From Lachnospiraceae bacterium UBA1683 (GTDB lineage: Bacteria; Bacillota; Clostridia; Lachnospirales; Lachnospiraceae): a DNA stretch of 6,011 bases. Shown in pieces: positions 1 to 5,997 of the stretch (positions are counted from its first letter, which is position 1; each line of letters opens with the position of its first letter). The position numbers were made by a program, and so were the translations under genes. Where the stretch lies: the NCBI GenBank assembly GCA_002320245.1, contig DCKD01000096.1, positions 68,688 to 74,698 on the forward strand. Direction: 5' to 3'. Under the pieces are notes generated by a model. That model saw only the letters and a program-made list of their open reading frames with translations. It was not told the DNA's origin and made no database searches.

Positions 1-93
1 CATGGCGTGGGAGTTTCCCTGTTTTTATGGGATAAACTGTTCAAGCGAGGCACGTTGCGCGTGAAACACAATCTTTTAGTTGAAATAATTTAA
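1..93 (+). CDS. C-terminal end of an unidentified protein (partial, cut by window edge)
   Basis: One plus-strand frame is open from base 1 to a TAA at 91-93. It encodes about 30 residues: a hydrophobic stretch (HGVGVSLFLWDKLF) followed by a basic patch (KRGTLRVKHN) and a short hydrophobic end (LLVEII). The other two plus frames stop by 63 or earlier. The base composition of 1-63 is richer in GC than the AT-rich intergenic spacers elsewhere in the window, which favours coding. A membrane-protein tail is possible, but I do not recognise the family. Its stop lies inside the 3' end of the convergent lysR gene (18-bp overlap), so there is no room for an intrinsic terminator between the two. Thirty open codons can occur by chance, so this call is tentative. 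Confidence 0.42.
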   Translation, partial: HGVGVSLFLWDKLFKRGTLRVKHNLLVEII

Positions 94-951
94 AAATTCT
101 ACGGCGGCATTGGAAAGGGGGATTTGTTCGTTGTGTGCGATTACAAGTTCACGTTCCGGTAATTCCTCCTTTGTTTTGACAATAAACAAATCGCTGGAAT
201 CTTTGGCGATACAATAATCCGGAATAAATGCGATTCCAAGACCGATTCTTGCCAAATCAATGAGTAAATCGTTACTCGTCAGTTCTATCTCAGGGACCAA
301 ATCTAATTGATGCTGCTGAAACAGCCGGTGGAGAAACTCACTTGTGGTGCTGTGCCTGTCTAACATCAGAATCGGATATTTGGATAATTCTGTATAAGAA
401 AGTTCTTTGTCTTTTAAATATTCAAAAGAATGGTTTGCAATAAATACGTCCCGGAATTTCTGAATCTTTTTAATGGAGGATACATTGCTCAGATATTTAT
501 TCGGATAGTTGACAACAATCAGGTCAACCTGCCCGCTCTCCAAAAGTTCCACGCATTTAATGGAGGTCTGATTGATGACCTTTAAATGTGCATTCGGAAA
601 ATCTTCGTGAAATTTTTTCAGGTAAGGAACAAGAAAATACCGGCAAATCGTATCGCTTGCTCCGATTCGAATCTGCCCTCCCGTGGATGCGGCATCCATG
701 AGCTGCGCCTCGCCGCGCCGAATGAGATGCATGGCAGGCTCAATATGCCTGAGGAGGATTTCCCCCTCGGGTGTGAGCTGAACCCGCTTTGTACTGCGGA
801 TGAACAGTGTCTGATCTAGTTTGCGCTCCAGTGTTTTAATAGACTGGCTCACTGCGGATTGGGAAATAAAAAGTTGCTTTGATGCTTCGGAAAAGCTAAG
901 TGTAGACGCTACGTGGTAGAATACCTTATAAAGCTCATAATTGATGTCCAT
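76..951 (-). CDS. LysR-family transcriptional regulator
   Basis: This is a cytoplasmic DNA-binding regulator of 291 residues, a normal length for the family. The N-terminal winged helix-turn-helix covers about residues 4-62, with the classical pattern SFSEASKQLFISQSAVSQSI (19-38) followed by LERKLDQTLFIR and the wing/turn LTPEGE. A linker helix (about 62-90) leads into a periplasmic-binding-protein-like effector domain (about 91-291). That domain opens with IRIGASD and has typical segments such as VDLIVVN and LIDLARIGLGIAFIPDY. Two ATG codons are adjacent (952-954 and 949-951). The second sits 7 nt from a perfect AGGAGG (the first only 4 nt), and MDINYELYKVFY is a common start in this family, so 951 is preferred. 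The gene is divergent from the Lit-like membrane protein, the usual arrangement for a LysR regulator and its target, but the inducer and target cannot be read from the sequence. Confidence 0.95.
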   Translation of the reverse strand: MDINYELYKVFYHVASTLSFSEASKQLFISQSAVSQSIKTLERKLDQTLFIRSTKRVQLTPEGEILLRHIEPAMHLIRRGEAQLMDAASTGGQIRIGASDTICRYFLVPYLKKFHEDFPNAHLKVINQTSIKCVELLESGQVDLIVVNYPNKYLSNVSSIKKIQKFRDVFIANHSFEYLKDKELSYTELSKYPILMLDRHSTTSEFLHRLFQQHQLDLVPEIELTSNDLLIDLARIGLGIAFIPDYCIAKDSSDLFIVKTKEELPERELVIAHNEQIPLSNAAVEFLNYFN

Positions 952-958
952 CATTAGA

Positions 959-964
959 CCTCCT
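959..964 (-). promoter_or_regulatory. Ribosome binding site of the LysR gene
   Basis: On the minus strand this reads AGGAGG, a perfect match to the anti-Shine-Dalgarno sequence. It is 7 nt from the ATG at 949-951 and 4 nt from the ATG at 952-954. The spacing favours the inner start codon. Confidence 0.8.
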
Positions 965-980
965 AATAAAAACTGATTTT

Positions 981-1009
981 ATTATAAGTGAAAATGAAAA
1001 GAAAAGCAA
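981..1009 (-). promoter_or_regulatory. Predicted sigma-A promoter of the LysR gene
   Basis: Read on the minus strand, TTGCTT (1004-1009) is followed after 17 bp by a perfect TATAAT (981-986). Transcription should begin near 974-976, leaving a leader of about 20-25 nt that carries the AGGAGG. A weak inverted repeat (ATTTT-N10-AAAAT, 976-995) overlaps the -10 and contains a T-N11-A spacing of the kind LysR proteins bind. Autoregulation is therefore possible, but the region is too AT-rich to be sure. Confidence 0.65.
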
Positions 1010-1021
1010 TCCAAAGTATAG

Positions 1022-1048
1022 TTTGACGAAAGAAAAGTATGATATACT
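1022..1048 (+). promoter_or_regulatory. Predicted extended -10 promoter for the membrane-protein gene
   Basis: TGATATACT (1040-1048) is an extended -10 element (TGn followed by TATACT). A -35-like TTTGAC/TTGACG lies at 1022-1028, but the spacer is only 14-15 bp, so the promoter probably relies on the extended -10. The start point would fall near 1055, placing the whole GC-rich inverted-repeat block in the 5' leader. It diverges from the lysR promoter, with the two -35 regions only about 13 bp apart, so one bound regulator could affect both. Confidence 0.45.
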
Positions 1049-1067
1049 GAAGTGGATCAAAGTCAAA

Positions 1068-1235
1068 GCCCCCGCTGCAAGCAACGGGGCATCAAGCATG
1101 ATGCGCCCCAAAGGGGCGGGAGATTTGGTTTGCGCTCCGCTTCGGTCGGTGCTGAGTGCCTGTGGCACTCAGCACCCCTCGCGGCAGCCGCCAAATGGAT
1201 ATGCAGGCAAGGCTGCAAGGCTCGTTGCCCGCGGG
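1068..1235 (+). repeat. GC-rich block of nested inverted repeats (REP/MITE-like element or structured leader)
   Basis: About 170 bp, clearly richer in GC than both flanks, is almost entirely foldable. Three short stems abut: CCCCG/CGGGG (1070-1074 with 1085-1089), GCATCA/TGATGC (1089-1094 with 1099-1104) and CGCCCC/GGGGCG (1104-1109 with 1113-1118). Next is a long imperfect hairpin bounded by ATTTGG/CCAAAT (1123-1128 with 1191-1196), whose core is a perfect 13-bp stem at 1148-1176. The ends also complement each other: CCCGC (1071-1075) with GCGGG (1231-1235), and GCAACG (1081-1086) with CGTTGC (1223-1228). No stem is followed by a T-run, so these are not intrinsic terminators. Small open frames cross the block but lack a ribosome site and protein-like content. 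I see no transposase. It could be an immobile repeat element inserted in the leader or a structured RNA; copy number in the genome would decide. Confidence 0.6.
1148..1176 (+). repeat. Perfect 13-bp inverted repeat with 3-nt loop
   Basis: GGTGCTGAGTGCC (1148-1160) is the exact reverse complement of GGCACTCAGCACC (1164-1176), separated by TGT. It is the apical stem of the larger GC-rich block. The sequence after the stem is CCTCGCGG rather than a T-run, so it is not a Rho-independent terminator. Confidence 0.9.
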
Positions 1236-1257
1236 AATAAATAAAAAGGAAGCAGAT

Positions 1258-1938
1258 ATGAAAATACTACATTGGTCGGCAGGGGTTCTGGCGGCATTCG
1301 CGGTGATTATTATATTATTGATTACAAGTTTCGAAGTGGCGATGTACGCGGATTACAGCGTATACGAAGAAGAATATAAAAAGTATGATGTGTTATCTCT
1401 TTTGGATATGAAGATGGAAGATGCCATGACTGTGACGGTGGAAATGATGGAGTACCTGCGGGGAAACCGTGAGACGCTGAGTGTTGTGACCACTGTGGAT
1501 GGAGAAAGACAAGATTTTTTTAACGGGCAGGACCGTCTGCATATGGCGGATGTACAGGGGCTGTTCCTTGGTGGACTCCGCCTGCGGACCGGAGCAGCGG
1601 TTATCTTGGCTTTGTGCTTTATGGTACTTATCGCAACGAAGGCAGATTGGCGGAATGTCCTATCGTTCAGTTATTGGATTGCATTCGGGATATTTGCGGT
1701 GATTGCGGGGATTCTTGGAATTGCAGTGGCGTATGATTTCTCATCGGTGTTTACCTTGTTTCATGAAATATTTTTTACGAATGATTTGTGGGTATTCAAT
1801 CCGGCAACGGATTATATGATTCGGATGCTGCCGGAGGGATTGTTTTTCGATATGGTATTACGGGTTGGACTGCTTTTGGGGGCGTGGCTTGTCTTGTTAC
1901 TTGGTATCAGTATAATTGTGATGAGGAAAAAGAGGTGA
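1258..1938 (+). CDS. TIGR01906/DUF1461 integral membrane protein, putative Lit-type lipoprotein intramolecular transacylase
   Basis: The 226-residue protein has four predicted transmembrane helices (about 7-24, 108-126, 137-158, 199-221). Positive charges at the N-terminus, the 127-136 loop and the terminal RKKR put both large loops outside. Those loops hold the family hallmarks: HMADVQGLF (95-103), and DFSSVFTLFHEIFF (160-173) followed by LWVFNPATDYMIRMLP (177-192). Family knowledge: Lit proteins of Enterococcus and Bacillus belong to this family. They move an acyl chain of a diacylglyceryl lipoprotein to the alpha-amino group of its N-terminal cysteine, giving lyso-form lipoproteins, and two extracytoplasmic histidines are important. 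His95 and His169 here fit that pattern. The function of this copy is inferred. The ATG at 1258 is preferred over an in-frame ATG at 1156, because AAGGAAG (1246-1252) is correctly spaced and the upstream extension would translate the inverted-repeat block. Confidence 0.85.
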   Translation: MKILHWSAGVLAAFAVIIILLITSFEVAMYADYSVYEEEYKKYDVLSLLDMKMEDAMTVTVEMMEYLRGNRETLSVVTTVDGERQDFFNGQDRLHMADVQGLFLGGLRLRTGAAVILALCFMVLIATKADWRNVLSFSYWIAFGIFAVIAGILGIAVAYDFSSVFTLFHEIFFTNDLWVFNPATDYMIRMLPEGLFFDMVLRVGLLLGAWLVLLLGISIIVMRKKR

Positions 1939-2010
1939 ATGTGGGTGAAATGTCCATATAGCAAGAAAATAATATTGGATTATGGGAAAGGAAATTAAGC
2001 ACAACTTATC

Positions 2011-2037
2011 AATGAATTTAATTATATTAATTTCATT
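2011..2037. repeat. AT-rich imperfect palindrome in the purL leader region (possible operator)
   Basis: AATGAA-T-TTAAT (2011-2022) pairs with ATTAA-T-TTCATT (2026-2037) around a central TAT. This gives 11 matched pairs with one T/T mismatch. It overlaps the -35 position of the candidate purL promoter, as an operator might. It does not resemble the Bacillus PurR box (CGAA-containing), and the AT-rich background makes chance symmetry possible. Confidence 0.35.
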
Positions 2038-2060
2038 TATCAGATTAAGTATGGTAGGAT
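2032..2060 (+). promoter_or_regulatory. Weak candidate promoter for purL
   Basis: An extended -10 (TGG followed by TAGGAT, 2052-2060) lies 17 bp after TTCATT (2032-2037). Matches to consensus are moderate (4/6 and 3/6). Transcription would begin near 2067 and include the direct repeats. No better -35/-10 pair was seen in 1939-2130. Co-transcription from the membrane-protein gene is also possible, since no terminator is visible in that spacer. Confidence 0.25.
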
Positions 2061-2075
2061 GAGAGAAGAAAGTGA

Positions 2076-2119
2076 AAAATGATACATGCAAAAATGAATT
2101 ACAAAATGATACATGCAAA
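2076..2119 (+). repeat. 17-nt direct repeat, 27-nt period, abutting the purL ribosome site
   Basis: AAAATGATACATGCAAA occurs exactly at 2076-2092 and again at 2103-2119, separated by 10 nt. The last bases of the second copy run into the purL Shine-Dalgarno AAAGGAG (2117-2123). The 27-nt period equals nine codons, and a short reading frame runs through both copies. It may be a tandem duplication or a pair of regulatory sites. Confidence 0.85.
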
Positions 2120-2130
2120 GGAGAAGCAAT

Positions 2131-5100
2131 ATGAGTAATGTAAAGCGTGTTTATGTTGAAAAAAAACCTGATTTCGCTGTACAGGCAAAGGATTTGCGCC
2201 ATGAGATTAAGCATTATCTTGGTGTACAGGCGGTAACCGGAGTCCGTGTACTGATTCGGTATGATGTAGAAAATGTATCGGATGATACATTTGAAAAGGC
2301 CTGTAATGGTGTATTTGCCGAGGCTCCGGTTGATATGCTCTACCGTGAGGCATTTCCAATGAATGAGGGAGCCCATACCTTTTCGGTAGAATCTCTGCCG
2401 GGACAGTTTGACCAGAGAGCGGATTCAGCCGAGCAGTGTGTACGGTTTATCAAAGAAGATGAAACCCCGGTTATCAGAACGGCGGCTACCTATGTAATTG
2501 AAGGGGCGGTTACCGATGAAGATATGGAGGCAATCAAACATCACTGTATCAATCCGGTCGATTCCCGTGAAACAGGACTGGAGAAACCAGAGACATTGGT
2601 GACGGTGTTTGACGAGCCGGCGGATGTGAAGGTTTTTGACGGATTCAAGGAAATGGCAGAGGCTGATTTGAAAGAGCTGTACGATTCCCTCGGGCTGGCG
2701 ATGACGTTCAAGGACTTTCTCCATATCCAGAAATATTATGGGGATGAAGAGCACAGAGACCCAACGATGACAGAGATTCGTGTGCTTGATACATATTGGT
2801 CTGACCACTGCCGTCATACAACATTTTCCACGGAACTGAAGAATGTAAAATTTGACGAGGGTGACTGCAAAGAACCGATTGAGAATACTTACAAACAGTA
2901 TCTGAAGGACCACAGTGAGATTTTCGCAGGCAGGGAAGATAAGTTTGTCTGCCTCATGGATCTTGCACTGATGGCAATGCGCAAGCTGAAAAGAGAAGGA
3001 AAGCTTCAGGATCAGGAAGAGTCTGATGAAATCAATGCATGTAGTATCGTTGTCCCGATTAAAGTGGATGGCGTAGAAGAAGAGTGGCTCATTAACTTTA
3101 AGAATGAGACACATAACCATCCGACTGAGATTGAGCCGTTTGGAGGGGCTGCTACCTGTCTTGGCGGCGCTATCCGTGATCCGCTGTCAGGGCGTACTTA
3201 TGTATATCAGGCAATGCGTGTTACCGGTGCGGCAGACCCGACGGTATCTGTAAAAGATACATTAAAAGGAAAGCTTCCGCAGAAGAAACTGGTTCGCGGT
3301 GCGGCGAAGGGATACAGCTCTTATGGTAATCAGATTGGTCTGGCAACCGGAGCGGTAAAGGAGATTTATCATCCGGATTATGTTGCAAAACGTATGGAGA
3401 TTGGCGCTGTCATGGGTGCGGCTCCGAGACGGGCTGTCATCCGTGAGACATCGGATCCGGGCGATATTATTATTCTGCTTGGCGGACGTACCGGGCGCGA
3501 TGGCTGTGGCGGTGCAACCGGTTCCTCCAAGGTGCATACAGAAGAGTCCATCGAAACTTGCGGCGCAGAGGTCCAGAAGGGAAATCCGCCGACAGAACGC
3601 AAGATACAGCGTCTGTTCCGCCGCGAGGAAGTAAGTAAACTGATTAAGAAATGTAATGACTTCGGTGCAGGCGGAGTTTCCGTTGCAATCGGAGAACTGG
3701 CTGATGGCCTTCGCGTAGATTTGGACAAAGTTCCAAAGAAATATGCCGGGCTGGACGGGACTGAAATCGCAATTTCTGAATCTCAGGAGCGTATGGCAGT
3801 CGTAGTAGACCCAAAGGATGTGGCAGAATTCCTTGCGTATGCGGAAGAGGAGAACCTTGAGGCAACAGAGGTTGCCGTTGTTACAGAGTCCCCGAGGCTG
3901 GTCCTTGTATGGAGAGGAAATGAAATTGTGAATCTGTCCCGGGCATTTCTGGATACGAACGGCGCACATCAGGAGACGGATGTGGAAGTAGAGATTCCGT
4001 CCATGAAGGATTCTGTTTTCACAAGAGACGAAGTGGCTGATGTAAAAGAAAAATGGATGAATACCCTGAGGGACCTGAATGTATGCTCCCAGAAAGGGCT
4101 TGTTGAGATGTTTGACGGTTCTATCGGAGCAGGCTCAGTATTTATGCCGCATGGCGGTAAATACCAGATGACTGAGACGCAGACAATGGTGGCGAAAGTT
4201 CCGGTTATGAATGGAACAACGGATGCAGTGTCTATGATGAGCTATGGATTTGATCCGTATCTGTCAAGCTGGAGTCCGTATCATGGAGCAATCTATGCGG
4301 TGGTTGAGTCGGTGGCTAAGATTGTTGCATCAGGCGGAGATTACAGCAAGATTCGTTTCACGTTCCAGGAATACTTCCGTCGTATGACAGAAGAGCCAAA
4401 GAGGTGGAGCCAGCCGTTCGCAGCGCTGCTTGGCGCATATGATGCGCAGCTTGGATTTGGCCTGCCGTCTATCGGAGGAAAGGACAGTATGTCCGGTACA
4501 TTCCAGGATATTGATGTTCCGCCGACCTTGGTATCCTTTGCGGTAGACATGGCTACAGAAAATGAGGTCATTACGCCGGAGCTGAAAAAGGCAGGAAATA
4601 AACTGGTTTGGGTACGTGCAGAGCGCAATGGTTACGATTTGCCGGTATATGCACAGTTGATGGAACAGTATGCCAGATTTGCGGACGATATTCACAGCGG
4701 AAAGATTGTGTCTGCCTATGCGCTTGACCGTCATGGAATTATCGCAGCAGTCAGCAAGATGGCGTTCGGTAACGGCATGGGTGTGAAATTGGAGCATAAT
4801 CTGGATGCAAGAGATGCGTTCGCTCCTGCGTTCGGTGATTTGGTTGCGGAAGTCCCGGCAGATCAGGTCGGGAATTTAAGTGTTACATATACCGTAATCG
4901 GTGAAGTGACAGACGAGGCGGCATTTACATATGGCGATACGGTCATTACGCTGAAAGATGCCGAGTCTGCATGGACAGAGCCGCTTGAGAAAGTATTTGC
5001 CACCAAATCAGCGGCAAGTAATGATGAGAAGATAGAAGAAAGATTATATCATGCATCTGATGTCCATATCTGTAGCCACAAGATTGGCCAGCCGACGGTA

Positions 5101-5886
5101 TTCATTCCGGTATTTCCGGGAACAAACTGTGAGTATGACAGCGGAAAAGCATTTGAACGCGCCGGTGCGAAGGTCATCACAAAAGTATTCAGGAATCTGG
5201 ATGCGGAAGGAATCCGTGAATCTGTAAATGAATTTGAAAAAGCAATCGGTCAGGCACAGATGATTATGTTCCCAGGCGGATTCAGTGCAGGTGATGAGCC
5301 GGATGGTTCTGCAAAGTTTTTTGCGACTGCATTCCAGAATGCGAAAATCAAGGAGGCAGTAGAAAAACTGCTGAATGAACGGGATGGACTGGCTCTTGGC
5401 ATCTGTAATGGATTCCAGGCATTGATTAAGCTCGGACTTGTTCCGTATGGTAAGATTGTTGGTCAGACTGACGATTCACCGACACTGACATACAATACTA
5501 TCGGACGCCATATTTCCAAGATGGTATATACAAAAGTTGTGACAAACAAATCACCATGGCTGCAGGAGGCGATTTTGGGCGGCGTTTATACAAATCCGGC
5601 TTCCCACGGCGAGGGGCGTTTCGTTGCGGGTGAAGAGTGGATTGAAAAGCTGTTTGCGAATGGACAGATCGCTACACAGTATTGTAATCCGGAAGGAAAT
5701 ATCAATATGGACGAAGAGTGGAACATCAATGGTTCTTACCGCGCAATCGAGGGCATCACAAGTCCGGACGGACGTGTGCTTGGCAAGATGGCTCACTCCG
5801 AGCGACGCGGTGATTCTGTTGCAATCAACATTTATGGAGAGCAGGATTTGAAGATATTTGAGTCCGGTGTGAAGTACTTTAAGTAA
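2131..5886 (+). CDS. purL: Phosphoribosylformylglycinamidine synthase, single-chain (FGAM synthase)
   Basis: This enzyme performs the fourth step of de novo purine synthesis: FGAR + ATP + glutamine to FGAM + ADP + Pi + glutamate, in the cytoplasm. At 1251 residues it is the fused form, containing a PurS-like N-terminal region, a linker, two PurM/AIR-synthase-like halves and a C-terminal class I glutaminase. Visible signatures are SDHCRHTTF (224-232), NETHNHPTEIEPFGGAATC (325-343) in the first synthase half, and IGGKDSMSG (781-789) in the second. The glutaminase (about 988-1251) has VFPGTNCEYD (994-1003), LGICNGFQ with nucleophile Cys1092, SHGEGRF (1158-1164) and AHSERRG with His1222 and Glu1224 completing the triad. 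It resembles the clade found in Clostridia (TIGR01857-like). The start at 2131 is set by AAAGGAG 7 nt upstream; an in-frame ATG at 2113 lies within the direct repeat and would leave that site inside the gene. The gene stands alone, not in a visible pur operon, and no purine riboswitch is evident. Confidence 0.97.
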   Translation: MSNVKRVYVEKKPDFAVQAKDLRHEIKHYLGVQAVTGVRVLIRYDVENVSDDTFEKACNGVFAEAPVDMLYREAFPMNEGAHTFSVESLPGQFDQRADSAEQCVRFIKEDETPVIRTAATYVIEGAVTDEDMEAIKHHCINPVDSRETGLEKPETLVTVFDEPADVKVFDGFKEMAEADLKELYDSLGLAMTFKDFLHIQKYYGDEEHRDPTMTEIRVLDTYWSDHCRHTTFSTELKNVKFDEGDCKEPIENTYKQYLKDHSEIFAGREDKFVCLMDLALMAMRKLKREGKLQDQEESDEINACSIVVPIKVDGVEEEWLINFKNETHNHPTEIEPFGGAATCLGGAIRDPLSGRTYVYQAMRVTGAADPTVSVKDTLKGKLPQKKLVRGAAKGYSSYGNQIGLATGAVKEIYHPDYVAKRMEIGAVMGAAPRRAVIRETSDPGDIIILLGGRTGRDGCGGATGSSKVHTEESIETCGAEVQKGNPPTERKIQRLFRREEVSKLIKKCNDFGAGGVSVAIGELADGLRVDLDKVPKKYAGLDGTEIAISESQERMAVVVDPKDVAEFLAYAEEENLEATEVAVVTESPRLVLVWRGNEIVNLSRAFLDTNGAHQETDVEVEIPSMKDSVFTRDEVADVKEKWMNTLRDLNVCSQKGLVEMFDGSIGAGSVFMPHGGKYQMTETQTMVAKVPVMNGTTDAVSMMSYGFDPYLSSWSPYHGAIYAVVESVAKIVASGGDYSKIRFTFQEYFRRMTEEPKRWSQPFAALLGAYDAQLGFGLPSIGGKDSMSGTFQDIDVPPTLVSFAVDMATENEVITPELKKAGNKLVWVRAERNGYDLPVYAQLMEQYARFADDIHSGKIVSAYALDRHGIIAAVSKMAFGNGMGVKLEHNLDARDAFAPAFGDLVAEVPADQVGNLSVTYTVIGEVTDEAAFTYGDTVITLKDAESAWTEPLEKVFATKSAASNDEKIEERLYHASDVHICSHKIGQPTVFIPVFPGTNCEYDSGKAFERAGAKVITKVFRNLDAEGIRESVNEFEKAIGQAQMIMFPGGFSAGDEPDGSAKFFATAFQNAKIKEAVEKLLNERDGLALGICNGFQALIKLGLVPYGKIVGQTDDSPTLTYNTIGRHISKMVYTKVVTNKSPWLQEAILGGVYTNPASHGEGRFVAGEEWIEKLFANGQIATQYCNPEGNINMDEEWNINGSYRAIEGITSPDGRVLGKMAHSERRGDSVAINIYGEQDLKIFESGVKYFK

Positions 5887-5921
5887 ATTGTTCTAAATGT
5901 TGGAAAAATTTAAAAAAACTG

Positions 5922-5951
5922 TTGACATTGGGACAACTATAATAGTATAAT
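5922..5951 (+). promoter_or_regulatory. Strong sigma-A promoter for the downstream tRNA gene
   Basis: A perfect TTGACA (5922-5927) is followed after 18 bp by a perfect TATAAT (5946-5951). The -10 lies in an exact tandem duplication of TATAATAG (5938-5945 and 5946-5953). The first TATAAT is only 10 bp from the -35, so only the second is correctly spaced. The start point should fall near 5957-5959. A near-consensus promoter suits a stable-RNA gene. No intrinsic terminator for purL is visible between its stop at 5886 and this promoter. Confidence 0.85.
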
Positions 5952-5957
5952 AGCAAA

Positions 5958-5983
5958 GCGGGTTGCGGAAAAACGCAGCCCGC
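5958..5983 (+). other. 10-bp hairpin at the predicted 5' end of the tRNA precursor
   Basis: GCGGGTTGCG (5958-5967) pairs with CGCAGCCCGC (5974-5983) through nine Watson-Crick pairs and one G-U pair, with loop GAAAAA. It starts almost exactly at the predicted transcription start and ends 14 nt before the tRNA. No T-run follows, so it is not a typical intrinsic terminator. It would form a structured 5' leader removed with the RNase P leader. Confidence 0.75.
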
Positions 5984-5997
5984 GAGATTTGAAATAT

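Noticed and set aside
9..27. Short GGGA/TCCC stem followed by a T-run as a terminator
   Set aside because: Only a 4-bp stem, and it lies within a plausible coding frame.
1023..1244. Two short plus-strand open frames across the GC-rich block
   Set aside because: Low-complexity Arg/Ala/Pro/Cys-rich content imposed by the GC-rich stems, and no ribosome binding site.
1156..1257. In-frame upstream extension of the membrane protein from an ATG at 1156
   Set aside because: It would translate half of the inverted-repeat block, has no ribosome site, and gives a polar segment before a natural N-terminal membrane helix. The ATG at 1258 has a good site 5-7 nt upstream.
2113..2130. Alternative purL start at an ATG at 2113
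   Set aside because: That ATG lies in the direct repeat and lacks a ribosome site, whereas 2131 follows AAAGGAG by 7 nt.
1939..2130. Purine riboswitch or PurR box before purL
   Set aside because: I could not find the conserved riboswitch junction sequences or a CGAA-type PurR box in this AT-rich spacer.
1897..2376. Minus-strand open frame of 159 codons across the purL leader
   Set aside because: AT-rich Phe/Ile/His/Tyr content, overlaps two real genes, with no ribosome site or domain.
2425..3969. Long minus-strand open frames opposite purL (2425-3120 and 3262-3969)
   Set aside because: They lie antisense to conserved purL motifs, lack recognisable domains and are explained by purL codon bias.
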